64,000 nt of DNA from contig UQFL01000004.1 of the NCBI GenBank assembly GCA_900540305.1, positions 1-64,000 of the forward strand, given 5' to 3'. Each line of letters starts with the position of its first letter. Positions within the stretch are counted from its first letter, which is position 1. The notes under the pieces are model-generated. The model saw nothing but the letters and a program-made list of their open reading frames with translations. It made no database searches and had not been told where the DNA came from. The stretch is from an uncultured Oscillospiraceae bacterium (GTDB lineage: Bacteria > Bacillota > Clostridia > Oscillospirales > Acutalibacteraceae). Of this stretch, positions 43,850 to 52,980 are shown piece after piece. The translations under genes and the position numbers were made by a program.

Positions 43850-44692
43850 TCAGGCCTTATTGTCAGAGCCGAAAATCAGTATATGGCGTTTTGCATTCTG
43901 ATAAGCGCCCTCAACCTCAGCACCCTGTAAATCGTAATAGCCTTTTATATTATTTTCATTATAACAATTGCGCACTGAATTTTCAACAGCGTCAAATGTT
44001 GCAGTTGCAATATTTATTTTTTTAATTCCCGTTTTTGAGCATTTTACAAAATCGTCCGGGCTTATTCCCGTACCACCATGAAGAACAAGCGGAGTGTCAA
44101 CAAGTTTTGCACACTCCTCTAAAATATCAAAACGGAGCTTAGGAGTTGATTTATAATTACCGTGTGCATTTCCGATAGCTATAGCAAGAGCGTCCACACC
44201 AGTCTCCTGAGTGAATTTAACAGCATCAGCAGGGTTTGTACAGTTAATGGCTATATCCTCACTGCCATCCTCGGAACCGCCAACGCAGCCTATTTCAGCC
44301 TCAACAGCGGCGTCATATTCTTTTGCCATCTCAATAATGCTCTTAGTCTGAGCAATATTTTCATCAATCGGGAGATGACTTCCGTCAAACATAACGGATG
44401 TAAAGCCTATTTCAAGCGCTTCGTGAATTTTTCCAGCCGTTTTACCGTGGTCAAAATGAACCGCAACGGGAGTTTTTGCATTTTCTGCAGCCGCAACCAT
44501 AAGCGGACCTATAAGCGCAAGCGGAGATTGTTTTAATCTAACCTCTGCTATCTGCAAAATAACAGGAGCGTTTAATTTCTCAGCGGCTTTCAGGACGCCG
44601 AGCACCATTTCCATATTAGCAACGGAAAATGAGCCGACAGCGTAATTTCCTTTTTTAGCGTCAGCCAACAAATCACGCATATTAACAAGCAT
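43850..44692 (-). CDS. iolJ: Class II ketose-bisphosphate aldolase, IolJ-like
   Basis: 280 residues. Zinc ligands and active-site segments of class II fructose-bisphosphate-type aldolases are visible: VHFDHGK, FDGSHLP, LHGGTGIS and a KINIATAT phosphate loop. Beside iolC, the likely substrate is 2-deoxy-5-keto-gluconate 6-phosphate, giving dihydroxyacetone phosphate and malonic semialdehyde. Fructose- or tagatose-bisphosphate cannot be excluded by sequence. AAAGGGG lies upstream. Its start is only 27 bases from the 3' end of RNase P RNA. Confidence 0.85.
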   Translation of the reverse strand: MLVNMRDLLADAKKGNYAVGSFSVANMEMVLGVLKAAEKLNAPVILQIAEVRLKQSPLALIGPLMVAAAENAKTPVAVHFDHGKTAGKIHEALEIGFTSVMFDGSHLPIDENIAQTKSIIEMAKEYDAAVEAEIGCVGGSEDGSEDIAINCTNPADAVKFTQETGVDALAIAIGNAHGNYKSTPKLRFDILEECAKLVDTPLVLHGGTGISPDDFVKCSKTGIKKINIATATFDAVENSVRNCYNENNIKGYYDLQGAEVEGAYQNAKRHILIFGSDNKA

Positions 44693-44719
44693 ATTTTTTA
44701 CCCCTTTAAATACAATAAA

Positions 44720-45050
44720 CGAGTTGGTCTATAAGCCGAGTTCTGTAATAGGCAATTATCTATCTCGACGCACCATTGCTGATACGCTCAAGCCACATTT
44801 CGGGATTATGTGTCGAGCAAACAACCTCCCAGTCTGTGTTGCAGCGGATAGGGTTTACATGGCAGCGGATGTCTCCACCCGCTCGGTGAGCTCTTACCTC
44901 GCCTTTCCATCCTTACCGTATAATATACGGCGGTTTATTTCTGTTGCACTTTCCCTAAGGTCACCCTCGGCGGCCGTTAGCCGTTATCCTGCTCTGTGCT
45001 GCTCGGACTTTCCTCACATTTTTCAATGCGCAACTGCCCGACCAACTCGC
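44720..45050 (-). ncRNA. rnpB: RNase P RNA (class A)
   Basis: About 331 nt on the minus strand. The two ends pair (GCGAGTTGGTC with GACCAACTCG, closing helix P1). Conserved cores are GAGGAAAGTCC, GTGCAACAGAAA, GAGGTAAGAGCTCACC, AACCCTATCC and ACAGAACTCGGCTTATAGACC. It is the catalytic RNA that matures tRNA 5' ends. It is preceded by a consensus promoter. No terminator separates it from iolJ. Confidence 0.96.
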
Positions 45051-45056
45051 TATACT

Positions 45057-45085
45057 ATTTTAGAATATAAAACAAATTGTGTCAA
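45057..45085 (-). promoter_or_regulatory. Promoter of RNase P RNA
   Basis: TTGACA (45085-45080), a 17-base spacer and TAAAAT (45062-45057) on the minus strand, about 7 bases before the RNA's 5' end. Confidence 0.88.
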
Positions 45086-45102
45086 CAATTTTATTAATCG
45101 TA

Positions 45103-45131
45103 TTGAAAACAACAATTAAATATTGTACTAT
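45103..45131 (+). promoter_or_regulatory. Promoter of the LCP gene
   Basis: TTGAAA (45103-45108), a 17-base spacer and TACTAT (45126-45131), divergent from the rnpB promoter. The leader is only about 10 bases. Confidence 0.7.
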
Positions 45132-45148
45132 TTAAAAGAGGTGATAAA

Positions 45149-46345
45149 ATGAGCCCAGATAGTTTTGACGACAGGGACAGAAGTGTTCCGCCCGAAGAGG
45201 ACTATTATAAAAAGTTTTCGGTTGATTTGAATTTTAACAGCAGAGAAAATAACCAAGACAGGCATATTGACGAGCTGGGAATTAACCCTGCTGAGCAATA
45301 CAATAAATACTATTCAGATTCTAAAGACACTCTGCAAAATGAACAAAGAAGACAGGCAGATTTTTCATCAGGACAAGCACATCAGGCTAGAAAAACTGTT
45401 TCAGGCGGAGCAAAAGCGAAGAAGAAAAATCCCGCTCCCAAAATAGCAATAGGAATTTTGGCATTTCTTCTTGCAGTTATATTACTCGCAGTTGCTCTTA
45501 TTCAGCCGCTTTTCGGCAAAATCAATTATGACGAGCCGCAGCAAAACGCATATATTTCAGACAGCGAACTTGTTTCGTCAGATGATGTAAAAAACATACT
45601 GCTCTTAGGAGTTGACGCAAGGGCTGATGAAGAGAGCGAGGCAAGCCGAGCTGACTCAATGATGCTGATTTCTTTAGACAAGAAAAACAACTGCATTAAA
45701 ATGACATCTTTTCTTCGTGACTCGTGGGTTTACATTCCGTGTAAAGATAAATACCAAAGACTGAATGCCGCCTGCACTTACGGAGGATACAGCGCGGTAG
45801 TAGACACTATTGAATATAACTACCATGTTGATATTGACGGATATGTTGTAGCAGACTTTGAAATGTTCAAAGTTATGGTTGACAGTATCGGCGGCGTTGA
45901 AGTAGAGGTAACCGAAGAAGAAGCAAAAGAAGTTACCAATCACCCCGGAAGATACGGCGATGTTGTTTTGGAAGCAGGAACACATACTCTAACAGGTGAA
46001 CAGGCACTTGCTTATTGCAGAATAAGAAAAATTGACACAGATTGGAAAAGAACGGAAAGACAGCGCACAGTAATTGAAGCAATTATAAACGGTGTTGTGT
46101 CATCAGGACCTATTACGGCATATAAAATGGTTAGTTCCGTTGTTGAATATGTTCAAACAGATTTGAGTAAAAATGAGATTAGAAGTATTGCTTTCAGTTC
46201 CTTATCTTGCCTTTCAGGCGGATTTCAGCAGGCATCTTGCCCGTTTGACGGAACTTGGGAATACTCAAACAAAGGCGGAGCCTCTGTAATCACTCTTGAT
46301 GTTGAAGAAAATCAAGAACAGTTAAAGAACTTTATTTACGGTTAA
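45149..46345 (+). CDS. LytR-CpsA-Psr (LCP) family wall-polymer ligase
   Basis: 398 residues: a cytoplasmic polar region (1-~105), one membrane helix (KIAIGILAFLLAVILLAVAL) and an extracellular LCP domain. LCP landmarks are ILLLGVDAR, SRADSMMLIS, SFLRDSWV and AYCRIRKIDTDWKRTERQR, including the arginines that hold the polyprenyl pyrophosphate. LCP enzymes transfer teichoic acids or capsule from lipid carriers to peptidoglycan. AAAGAGGTG precedes the ATG. The long N-terminal tail is unusual in length but common in clostridial LCPs. Confidence 0.92.
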   Translation: MSPDSFDDRDRSVPPEEDYYKKFSVDLNFNSRENNQDRHIDELGINPAEQYNKYYSDSKDTLQNEQRRQADFSSGQAHQARKTVSGGAKAKKKNPAPKIAIGILAFLLAVILLAVALIQPLFGKINYDEPQQNAYISDSELVSSDDVKNILLLGVDARADEESEASRADSMMLISLDKKNNCIKMTSFLRDSWVYIPCKDKYQRLNAACTYGGYSAVVDTIEYNYHVDIDGYVVADFEMFKVMVDSIGGVEVEVTEEEAKEVTNHPGRYGDVVLEAGTHTLTGEQALAYCRIRKIDTDWKRTERQRTVIEAIINGVVSSGPITAYKMVSSVVEYVQTDLSKNEIRSIAFSSLSCLSGGFQQASCPFDGTWEYSNKGGASVITLDVEENQEQLKNFIYG

Positions 46346-46361
46346 AACTTAAAATAAAAGT

Positions 46362-46396
46362 AAAAAGGCAGATGCTTCAACGCTTCTGCTTTTTTC
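46362..46396 (+). terminator. Terminator after the LCP gene
   Basis: A stem near GCAGATGC / GCTTCTGC (imperfect) with flanking A-run and TTTTTT on the plus strand. Confidence 0.75.
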
Positions 46397-46401
46397 TAAC
46401 C

Positions 46402-46430
46402 AAAAAAAACGCCCCCTCTTTCGAGGGGGC
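46402..46430 (-). terminator. Terminator of the surface protein-peptide operon
   Basis: The stem GCCCCCTC / GAGGGGGC with a 4-base loop is followed, on the minus strand, by GTTTTTTTT. It lies 8 bases after the 41-residue peptide gene. Confidence 0.9.
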
Positions 46431-46437
46431 TTTAGCA

Positions 46438-46563
46438 TTAACCAAACAAATCGCCGAAATCTTCGCCGTCACCTAAATCAGTTCCTGATGTAGTAATCAA
46501 ATCGCTCGGAGGCAATGAGTACTTACGAATCTGCATTTCGGGTTCTGTATAAGCCAATTTCAT
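46438..46563 (-). CDS. 41-residue peptide of unknown function
   Basis: The minus-strand frame starts with ATG at 46563, 9 bases after TTAGGAGG, a near-perfect ribosome site, and stops with TAA at 46440-46438. The start is MKLAYTEPEMQIRKY, followed by DLITTSGTDLG and a Gly/Asp/Phe-rich end (GDGEDFGDLFG). It follows the 1496-residue surface protein by 18 bases and shares its terminator. From memory, clostridial genomes hold many short proteins of the form K-x-Y-x-x-P-x-[ML]-x-[IV] ... [DV][ILV]-[IV]TTSG, annotated only as hypothetical; function is unknown to me. Confidence 0.8.
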   Translation of the reverse strand: MKLAYTEPEMQIRKYSLPPSDLITTSGTDLGDGEDFGDLFG

Positions 46564-46581
46564 AATTCTTTACCTCCTAAA

Positions 46582-49500
46582 TTATTTGTAGAGTGTTGCG
46601 CCTGTAACAACATCAGAGTAAGCGTAAAGCTCATTTCCATGAGCATCCTCATATATTGCATATGCAACATATGTGCCTGTTCTGTACATTGTGTTCGTGT
46701 TAAAGCTAATTGTAAACTGATTACCATTCTGTTCTTCACAGGTATACTTAGAAGCTGCAAGATTGTAAATCTTATTTGCGCTGTTAACATCTGAAAGACT
46801 TAAATCAGAGTCATTAGCATCAAGACCGTTAAGAACGATACCGAATGACTTAATCTTAGCGCCTTCAGGAAGAGCAAATGAACCTACAATGTAAACTTTA
46901 CCGTTGTCATCAATAATCGGTGAAGCAATTACATCAGTTGAAGCTTCCTGATCAATAGATTTAACAGCTTTTACTGTAATATCCTGGCAAGCAAAGAATG
47001 AATATTCTGAACCATAACAAAGGGCTTTTCCGTTTGCATTATTAATATATGCAACTGCGCCTTCTGCCGAGAATGTTACCTTCTCGTTGAAAACAGGATA
47101 CTGAGTTTCAAGTGTATCGCCGTTTTCATCAACAAGAGTTACTGTATATGATGCAGGTGATAATTTTGCATAATTAACGAGAATTACCATATCACCTGTT
47201 ACTGTAACAGTTCTTGAATAGGTCTGGCTGCCATCCTCTGAAGTATAGCTTGAAAATTCATAGAACGGAAGATTATCAGTAACATTTGAATAATTCAAAT
47301 TGAATTTAGCACCGTTTTCAGCATACTGTATATCAAGAACTTTACCTGTGCTTACACCATCAAGAGCCTGAATAAATGTAAGTTTGCAGTTATTTTCATC
47401 ATTAGTTGCAGAGGATGTTGTGTAAATCTCCATGTCTCCTCTTACATTAAATGTATACTGTTTACTGGTAAGCTGATATTTAGGAATTAATCCGCTGTAG
47501 ATGCTGTCTGACATGCTCTTAGGCTGTGCAAGTGTAGCCCATGCGCAAGGTTCATTCGGAGCTGTTTTGTTCGGATTTGGTGCAGTGATATAATCACCGT
47601 AGTGGAAATTCGTTGCATCAGCTGAGGATTCAGAATAACTATATGTTCCGTCTCCATCATCAACAAGATACCAAGCTGTTTCATTGAAATCGTAAACAAC
47701 TACTGTATAATCTATTGCGTTTTCAGAAAGTGCTGTACCGAGAGACAAGTTATATTCGTCATACTTATAACCTGTATACTCTTTACCGTTAACAGTTATC
47801 TGCTGGGTAATCTCGAAACTTTCTACTGCTTTCTGAACTGCTGCAACATCATATGCATCAGCATTAAGAGTTGCTACCTTTGCAAGGTTAGCTTCGTAAA
47901 CACTGCTGTCTGCCAATCCGTTTTTCATAACTTCAACAGCGTTTTTGATAGCTGTTGTCTGATTATCAACCATTGACTGATTTTCAAGCGGAACTGTCTT
48001 CTGCTGTTCATCAGTGTAGTTATAATATGACAATGCTTCAATTGAAATCTTTATTGTTTCATAAGCTTTGAGAGAATATTTAACTGAGCCTTCAGCTGCT
48101 TCGGCAAGAAGTGCTTCCAATTCTGCTTTTGCTTCATTGAATGCATCCCAGTTTGCGGGGTCATACAATGCCTGGCCGCATACTGTACAATGCAATCCGT
48201 AAACATCAGGTGTACAAGCTTCTACTTGTTCATAGTCCCCTCTTGAGCACTTGATTGTGTGTGTAGAGCCGTCATTATTGGGAACTGTTGAAAGGTCATG
48301 ACCGAGAGCCTCTTCACTTGTTTTGATTTCGTATCCGCAAACTGAGCAGATATAGTGAGGAGTACCGGGATCTGAACATGTAGCATGAGAGCTATCCGGT
48401 TGTTCAACAAGCTGGTGAGCATCTTCAGCTGTATTCTTAGCAAGAACTTTCATTGCTGCGTCGAGATTATTATATCTAATCTGAGCTTCAGCAACGATCT
48501 GCTCAACAGTCATTGTGGTATAGTCCATATTTGCCTGAGCTGCTGCAAGAGCGTTTGAGAATGCTGTCCAAGATTCAGTTGTATAACACTTATATGCATT
48601 ATTATCAACTTTATCAAGGAATGCAACTGCCTCAGATATCTTTTCAAAAAGATCTGATACATCAATTACTGTAACTGTCTGCTTAACATCAGTATTTACA
48701 AACTGGCGTTCCTCGCCGTCACAATAATATAATGTATATAAATCAGGTGTTACAAAATCCTGACTAGCAATGCCAAGGTCATTAACTGTTACAGTTGTTT
48801 CACCCAAAATCTTTGCATCGTTTGTATTGCCTGGAATATTAATATAATCCTGACCTGCTGAGTAACCGCCGGGAGCTTTCATAAGCGCTGTATGATAGTT
48901 ATATGAACCTGACATGTTTTCAGCAGCTGCGCCGCCCTCTTTCCATGTAAGCTTCATTGAACCGTTTGCCATAGAAACAGTATCCTGTCCGTAAGCGCCA
49001 AGTCCAAGACCGTGCATCTGAACTCCTCTGTACTGTGACCAAGACTGCCAATGGTTACTAATTGTAAGATCATATTCAGTCGTATAAGTTGTTGTACCAG
49101 GAGTAGTCTTGAAATATACAACTTTAGTAATTGCATTATTAAGATACAGATGTACATTATCACTGTCGTAACCACCTGTGGTATCTGCAATCTGATCAAC
49201 TATTGTACCATCTGAAATTGCACTGAAAGCAAGCTGAAGTTCAAGAAGCGCATTTGCAATATCAGTAAGTATACTTACATATTCACTGTAGATTTCATCA
49301 TCTGTAGTGAATGCTTTATTGTCAAGCTCTGTCATTCTTGCCTTGCATTCATTGATCTTATCCATAACTGTGTTATAGTTTGAATACTGGCTACCGTCTG
49401 TAGAAGCGACATCTTCAAGCATTGTATTATAGCTTCTAACCTTACCGTAAATCTGAGCTGTTGCTTCGTGACTAATTCTCAAGCCTTCCATACCGGTTTT

Positions 49501-51072
49501 AACATCATTGAGAATAGTTTCATAAATGGCTCTGTCTTCTTCATTATCCTTAAGGGTAATACCGGAAGCATAGTTACCATTATTATAGTATGCAAGAGCA
49601 GCATTTATCTTTTCAGTAGCAGCAGCATAAGATTCTGCCGTATAGTAAGATGAATGAAGTCCGTAATACTCTTCAAAGTAAGCCTGGAGTTCACTGTCGT
49701 CTATATATTTTTCAGCGGCAACAAGTCCCTTATATGCGTTTACAAGACTTTCGTTTGTTGCAGTTGCATCTGTGAAACGAGTTCCTTTGTTGTTAATTGA
49801 GCTAAGAAGATTCTTAACTGCATTATACTGTGCAAGGAACGGTGAATATGACTCAGATGTATAATAACCGTCAGAGTTATTACCCTTAGCAACAGGTGTA
49901 TACGCATTAAAGTTATTAGCAAGAGTAATATAACTTGCATTATTAACTTTTACCAATCCTGATTTTGCAGTATTAATTGCATTAACTGCATTTTGAATAG
50001 CAGTTGCACAGTTATTAAGTTCAGTAACTAAATCTGAACCTGTAACATATGACTGAGGATTAACTACCAGAGCCTTGTCAACAGCTGTAAGCAAAGCTTT
50101 TGCGGTTGAGTATGAGTAATCACAAATTTCATTGGACAATGCAGACTGTACAGCATTAATCAAAGCAGCATAGTTAACAACATAAATAGGTGTAGCGTGG
50201 TTTACAGAACCATCACCGTTGTTTGTATTAAATATCCACTGCTGTGAATCGTAAGTCAGCAAATAGGAATCGCCAAAGGTCTCTGCATTACCACTCCAGT
50301 AGAGAGTGGTAGAGTATCTGTAAGTATCATTCTTACCTGAACGGTTAGAGTCATCTCCGTGAGTTGTACTAACTCTGTCATAATCTCCAGACTGATAGCC
50401 CGCAGAGCTATTGCCTGAGCTGCTACCGTGCCAATACTGTGCAGGAGTTGCAAAAGGAGCGGTATTGATTGTCATACTGTTAAGGTATGAGGTATCCCAA
50501 AGTAAACCGTCCCTATAAGTGAAGTTAGAAACAGGAAAAGCACAGGGATTTATACCGTCATAAAGCAATGCTGCTACACCATACTGAACGCCGGCTCTTG
50601 AAGCGCCAACCTTTTCACCAGTATAATATTCAGCATTCTCGCCTACACCGTAGGTATAAAGAACATTAGACATAATGTCTCCCTTGGTAAGCGAATCTAC
50701 ATTGTAAGAGCCGTCTGCTGCTGCAGTAGCGGTTGCAGTATACGGAGTCCACTCTGTCATTTTGTTCATCTGTGTTTGAAGAGTTTTGTAAACCGTATCA
50801 ATATTTGCTTCAGTAAGAGTACCAGCCGTTACGCATACATAAACAACATATGCGTTATACCAAGCCTCGTATGAACTTGCGAGGTTAGTATAAACCTCTC
50901 CTCTTTCGGACATACCATTAACCCTTGCTTCATAGGTATCAAGAAGAGTCTTCAAGTCGTCCTTTGAGTAGGTTGCAGCAAAAGAGCTAAATGGCATAGC
51001 AGCGAAACATGACAATACCATTATTACTGCAAGAAATGCTGCAAGAATTTTTTTGGATTTCTTTGTTTTCAT
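46582..51072 (-). CDS. Giant secreted surface protein with helical repeats and zinc-ribbon-like segment
   Basis: 1496 residues. A signal peptide ends near residue 32 (MPFSSFAATYS). Most of residues 300-880 is made of FIVAR-like helical repeats (YTAESYAAATEKINAAL, CYTTESWTAFSNALAAAQA). Around 885-970 are paired cysteines (HYICSVCGYE, LHCTVCGQAL, plus CSDPG and KCSRGD), typical of metal-binding inserts in ruminococcal surface proteins. The end (~1250-1496) is beta-rich with no LPXTG, SLH or membrane anchor. Some ATTYSKDDLK-like sequence follows the signal. AAGGGGGAA precedes the ATG. Likely adhesion or matrix role, unproven. Confidence 0.85.
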   Translation of the reverse strand: MKTKKSKKILAAFLAVIMVLSCFAAMPFSSFAATYSKDDLKTLLDTYEARVNGMSERGEVYTNLASSYEAWYNAYVVYVCVTAGTLTEANIDTVYKTLQTQMNKMTEWTPYTATATAAADGSYNVDSLTKGDIMSNVLYTYGVGENAEYYTGEKVGASRAGVQYGVAALLYDGINPCAFPVSNFTYRDGLLWDTSYLNSMTINTAPFATPAQYWHGSSSGNSSAGYQSGDYDRVSTTHGDDSNRSGKNDTYRYSTTLYWSGNAETFGDSYLLTYDSQQWIFNTNNGDGSVNHATPIYVVNYAALINAVQSALSNEICDYSYSTAKALLTAVDKALVVNPQSYVTGSDLVTELNNCATAIQNAVNAINTAKSGLVKVNNASYITLANNFNAYTPVAKGNNSDGYYTSESYSPFLAQYNAVKNLLSSINNKGTRFTDATATNESLVNAYKGLVAAEKYIDDSELQAYFEEYYGLHSSYYTAESYAAATEKINAALAYYNNGNYASGITLKDNEEDRAIYETILNDVKTGMEGLRISHEATAQIYGKVRSYNTMLEDVASTDGSQYSNYNTVMDKINECKARMTELDNKAFTTDDEIYSEYVSILTDIANALLELQLAFSAISDGTIVDQIADTTGGYDSDNVHLYLNNAITKVVYFKTTPGTTTYTTEYDLTISNHWQSWSQYRGVQMHGLGLGAYGQDTVSMANGSMKLTWKEGGAAAENMSGSYNYHTALMKAPGGYSAGQDYINIPGNTNDAKILGETTVTVNDLGIASQDFVTPDLYTLYYCDGEERQFVNTDVKQTVTVIDVSDLFEKISEAVAFLDKVDNNAYKCYTTESWTAFSNALAAAQANMDYTTMTVEQIVAEAQIRYNNLDAAMKVLAKNTAEDAHQLVEQPDSSHATCSDPGTPHYICSVCGYEIKTSEEALGHDLSTVPNNDGSTHTIKCSRGDYEQVEACTPDVYGLHCTVCGQALYDPANWDAFNEAKAELEALLAEAAEGSVKYSLKAYETIKISIEALSYYNYTDEQQKTVPLENQSMVDNQTTAIKNAVEVMKNGLADSSVYEANLAKVATLNADAYDVAAVQKAVESFEITQQITVNGKEYTGYKYDEYNLSLGTALSENAIDYTVVVYDFNETAWYLVDDGDGTYSYSESSADATNFHYGDYITAPNPNKTAPNEPCAWATLAQPKSMSDSIYSGLIPKYQLTSKQYTFNVRGDMEIYTTSSATNDENNCKLTFIQALDGVSTGKVLDIQYAENGAKFNLNYSNVTDNLPFYEFSSYTSEDGSQTYSRTVTVTGDMVILVNYAKLSPASYTVTLVDENGDTLETQYPVFNEKVTFSAEGAVAYINNANGKALCYGSEYSFFACQDITVKAVKSIDQEASTDVIASPIIDDNGKVYIVGSFALPEGAKIKSFGIVLNGLDANDSDLSLSDVNSANKIYNLAASKYTCEEQNGNQFTISFNTNTMYRTGTYVAYAIYEDAHGNELYAYSDVVTGATLYK

Positions 51073-51226
51073 TAAAATGAATTCCCCCTTAATTCTACCT
51101 GAAATAAAAATTTAGGCATCGGCGGAACCTGACCAAATCCGTATATCCGATGTTAATATTTTCATTTCGGAAAGATATAGGCAAAGTGCATAATATAATT
51201 CAACACTTTGATATACTTATATAGAA

Positions 51227-51255
51227 AATATAACATATAAAAATAATACTGTCAA
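51227..51255 (-). promoter_or_regulatory. Promoter of the giant surface protein gene
   Basis: TTGACA (51255-51250), a 17-base spacer and TATATT (51232-51227) on the minus strand. The leader is about 150 bases and holds a weak hairpin pairing CATCGG and CCGATG (about 51118-51152). The remaining gap to 51517 is AT-rich with no further clear signal. Confidence 0.75.
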
Positions 51256-51517
51256 TGAGTTGGGTTTATTTTTATGTAATATTTTTATTACAAATTGTTT
51301 ACAATATTGAAAAATAATATCAATATATTATCCATTTAATATAAATTTGATTTAAATTTGTTCGTGTATTTACATCAGCACACTTTAAGCGCATAAAATT
51401 CTCAGTTCACAAATTACATATAAGTTTTTTATTTTTGAAAGATAGTTTTGTGCAAAACAACAAGCAGCTCCACTAATGCAATATTATACATTATTTATGC
51501 AACATTTCCTGTATTTT

Positions 51518-51531
51518 TGTATGTTTATACA
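51518..51531. promoter_or_regulatory. Possible ArgR-type operator upstream of argG
   Basis: TGTATGTTTATACA is a perfect 5-bp inverted repeat with 4-base centre, 17 bases before the argG -35 box. AT-rich palindromes of this kind are typical of ArgR boxes, but the region is so AT-rich that chance is possible. Confidence 0.4.
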
Positions 51532-51547
51532 ATATTTTTCAAATCCC

Positions 51548-51576
51548 TTGACTATCACAAATAGCAAGTTTATAAT
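51548..51576 (+). promoter_or_regulatory. Promoter of argG
   Basis: TTGACT (51548-51553), a 17-base spacer and TATAAT (51571-51576). The leader is about 60 bases with a small AGGAA/TTCCT hairpin. Confidence 0.85.
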
Positions 51577-51644
51577 GAGTAGCAGTTGAGGAAATAAAAG
51601 TTCCTTATAATTAAAAACATTATATATTATCGGAGGATTTGAAA

Positions 51645-52877
51645 ATGGCAAAGGAAATCAAAAAAGTTGTTCTTGCTTACAGCGGAGGACTTGATACATC
51701 AATTATCATTCCGTGGCTTAAAGAAAACTACAACAACTGCGAAGTTATTGCAGTAAGCGGCGATGTTGGTCAGGGCACAGAGCTTGACGGTCTTGAAGAA
51801 AAAGCTATCGCAACAGGCGCTTCAAAGCTTTACATAGAAGACCTTAAGCAGGAATTTGTTGATAATTACATTATCCCTACAGTTAAGGCCGGCGCAAAGT
51901 ATGAAGACCAGTATCTTCTCGGAACTGCATTTGCAAGACCTATTATAGCAAAAAGAATTGTTGAAATTGCTAAAAAAGAGGGAGCTGACGCAATTTGCCA
52001 CGGCTGCACAGGTAAGGGTAACGACCAGGTAAGATTTGAGCTTGCAATCAAGGCATTTGCACCTGAGATGGAAATCATTGCTCCCTGGAGAACTTGGGAA
52101 TTCAAGAGCCGTGAAGAAGAAATTGAATATGCAGAGGCTCACAACATTCCTCTTAAAATAAACAGAGAAACAAACTATTCAAAGGACAAAAACCTTTGGC
52201 ACCTCAGCCATGAAGGTCTTGACCTTGAAGACCCGGCTAATGAGCCTAAATATGATGAAATTCTTGAAATGGGCGTTTCTCCCGAGAAAGCTCCCGACAA
52301 ACCGACATACCTCACTCTTCATTTTGAAAAGGGTGTTCCCACCGCTCTTGACGGCAAAGAAATGAACAGCGTTGAACTTGTAGAAAAGCTCAATGAACTC
52401 GGCGGTGCAAACGGATGCGGACTTGTTGATATGGTTGAAAACAGACTTGTTGGCATGAAGAGCCGTGGCGTTTATGAAACTCCCGGCGGTGCTATCCTTT
52501 ATAAAGCACACGAAACTCTCGAGCAGATCTGCCTTGACAGAGAAACTCAGCACTACAAATTCCTCATCGCTCAGAAATTCGCTGATGTTGTTTACTTTGG
52601 TCAGTGGTTTACTCCTCTTCGTGAAGCTCTTTCCGCTTTTGTTGATTCAACTCAGCAGAGAGTTACAGGCGATGTTAAGATTAAGCTTTACAAAGGCAAC
52701 ATTATCAATGTTGGCGTAACTTCTCCCTACAGCCTTTACAGCGAAGAGTTTGCTACATTTGACGCAGACGATGTATATGATCAGGCTGATTCACAGGGCT
52801 TCATCAATCTCTTTGGTCTTCCGCTCAAGGTTAAAGCTATCCTTGACGCTGAAAGAGAGAATAAGGAAAACAAATAA
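51645..52877 (+). CDS. argG: Argininosuccinate synthase
   Basis: 410 residues. The ATP pyrophosphatase loop is AYSGGLDTS near residue 10; [15 protein letters not shown] and the [13 protein letters not shown] later segment are conserved. It joins citrulline and aspartate, using ATP, to make argininosuccinate. GGAGG at 51632-51636 is 8 bases before the ATG at 51645; the in-frame TTG at 51639 is too close to be used. First gene of an argG-argH pair. Confidence 0.97.
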   Translation: MAKEIKKVVLAYSGGLDTSIIIPWLKENYNNCEVIAVSGDVGQGTELDGLEEKAIATGASKLYIEDLKQEFVDNYIIPTVKAGAKYEDQYLLGTAFARPIIAKRIVEIAKKEGADAICHGCTGKGNDQVRFELAIKAFAPEMEIIAPWRTWEFKSREEEIEYAEAHNIPLKINRETNYSKDKNLWHLSHEGLDLEDPANEPKYDEILEMGVSPEKAPDKPTYLTLHFEKGVPTALDGKEMNSVELVEKLNELGGANGCGLVDMVENRLVGMKSRGVYETPGGAILYKAHETLEQICLDRETQHYKFLIAQKFADVVYFGQWFTPLREALSAFVDSTQQRVTGDVKIKLYKGNIINVGVTSPYSLYSEEFATFDADDVYDQADSQGFINLFGLPLKVKAILDAERENKENK

Positions 52878-52917
52878 TTAATTATAAGATTACTAAAAAA
52901 TAAATCACAATAAGATT

Positions 52918-52941
52918 CTGACCTGCTTTACGGCAGGTCAG
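52918..52941 (+). terminator. Hairpin between argG and argH
   Basis: CTGACCTGC / GCAGGTCAG (perfect, plus a bulged G) is followed by GTTCTTGTTTT. The T-run is interrupted, so it may be a partial terminator or attenuator lowering argH relative to argG. Confidence 0.6.
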
Positions 52942-52980
52942 GTTCTTGTTTTCAGAGAAATAATGAAAAGGGAAAACATT

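Noticed and set aside
44720..45050. Plus-strand protein-coding frame of 131 residues over this region
   Set aside because: The sequence is RNase P RNA on the minus strand, with conserved core motifs.
51256..51517. Hidden gene or RNA in the argG-surface protein gap
   Set aside because: The stretch is AT-rich with frequent stops in all frames and no stable pairing beyond short A/T stems.
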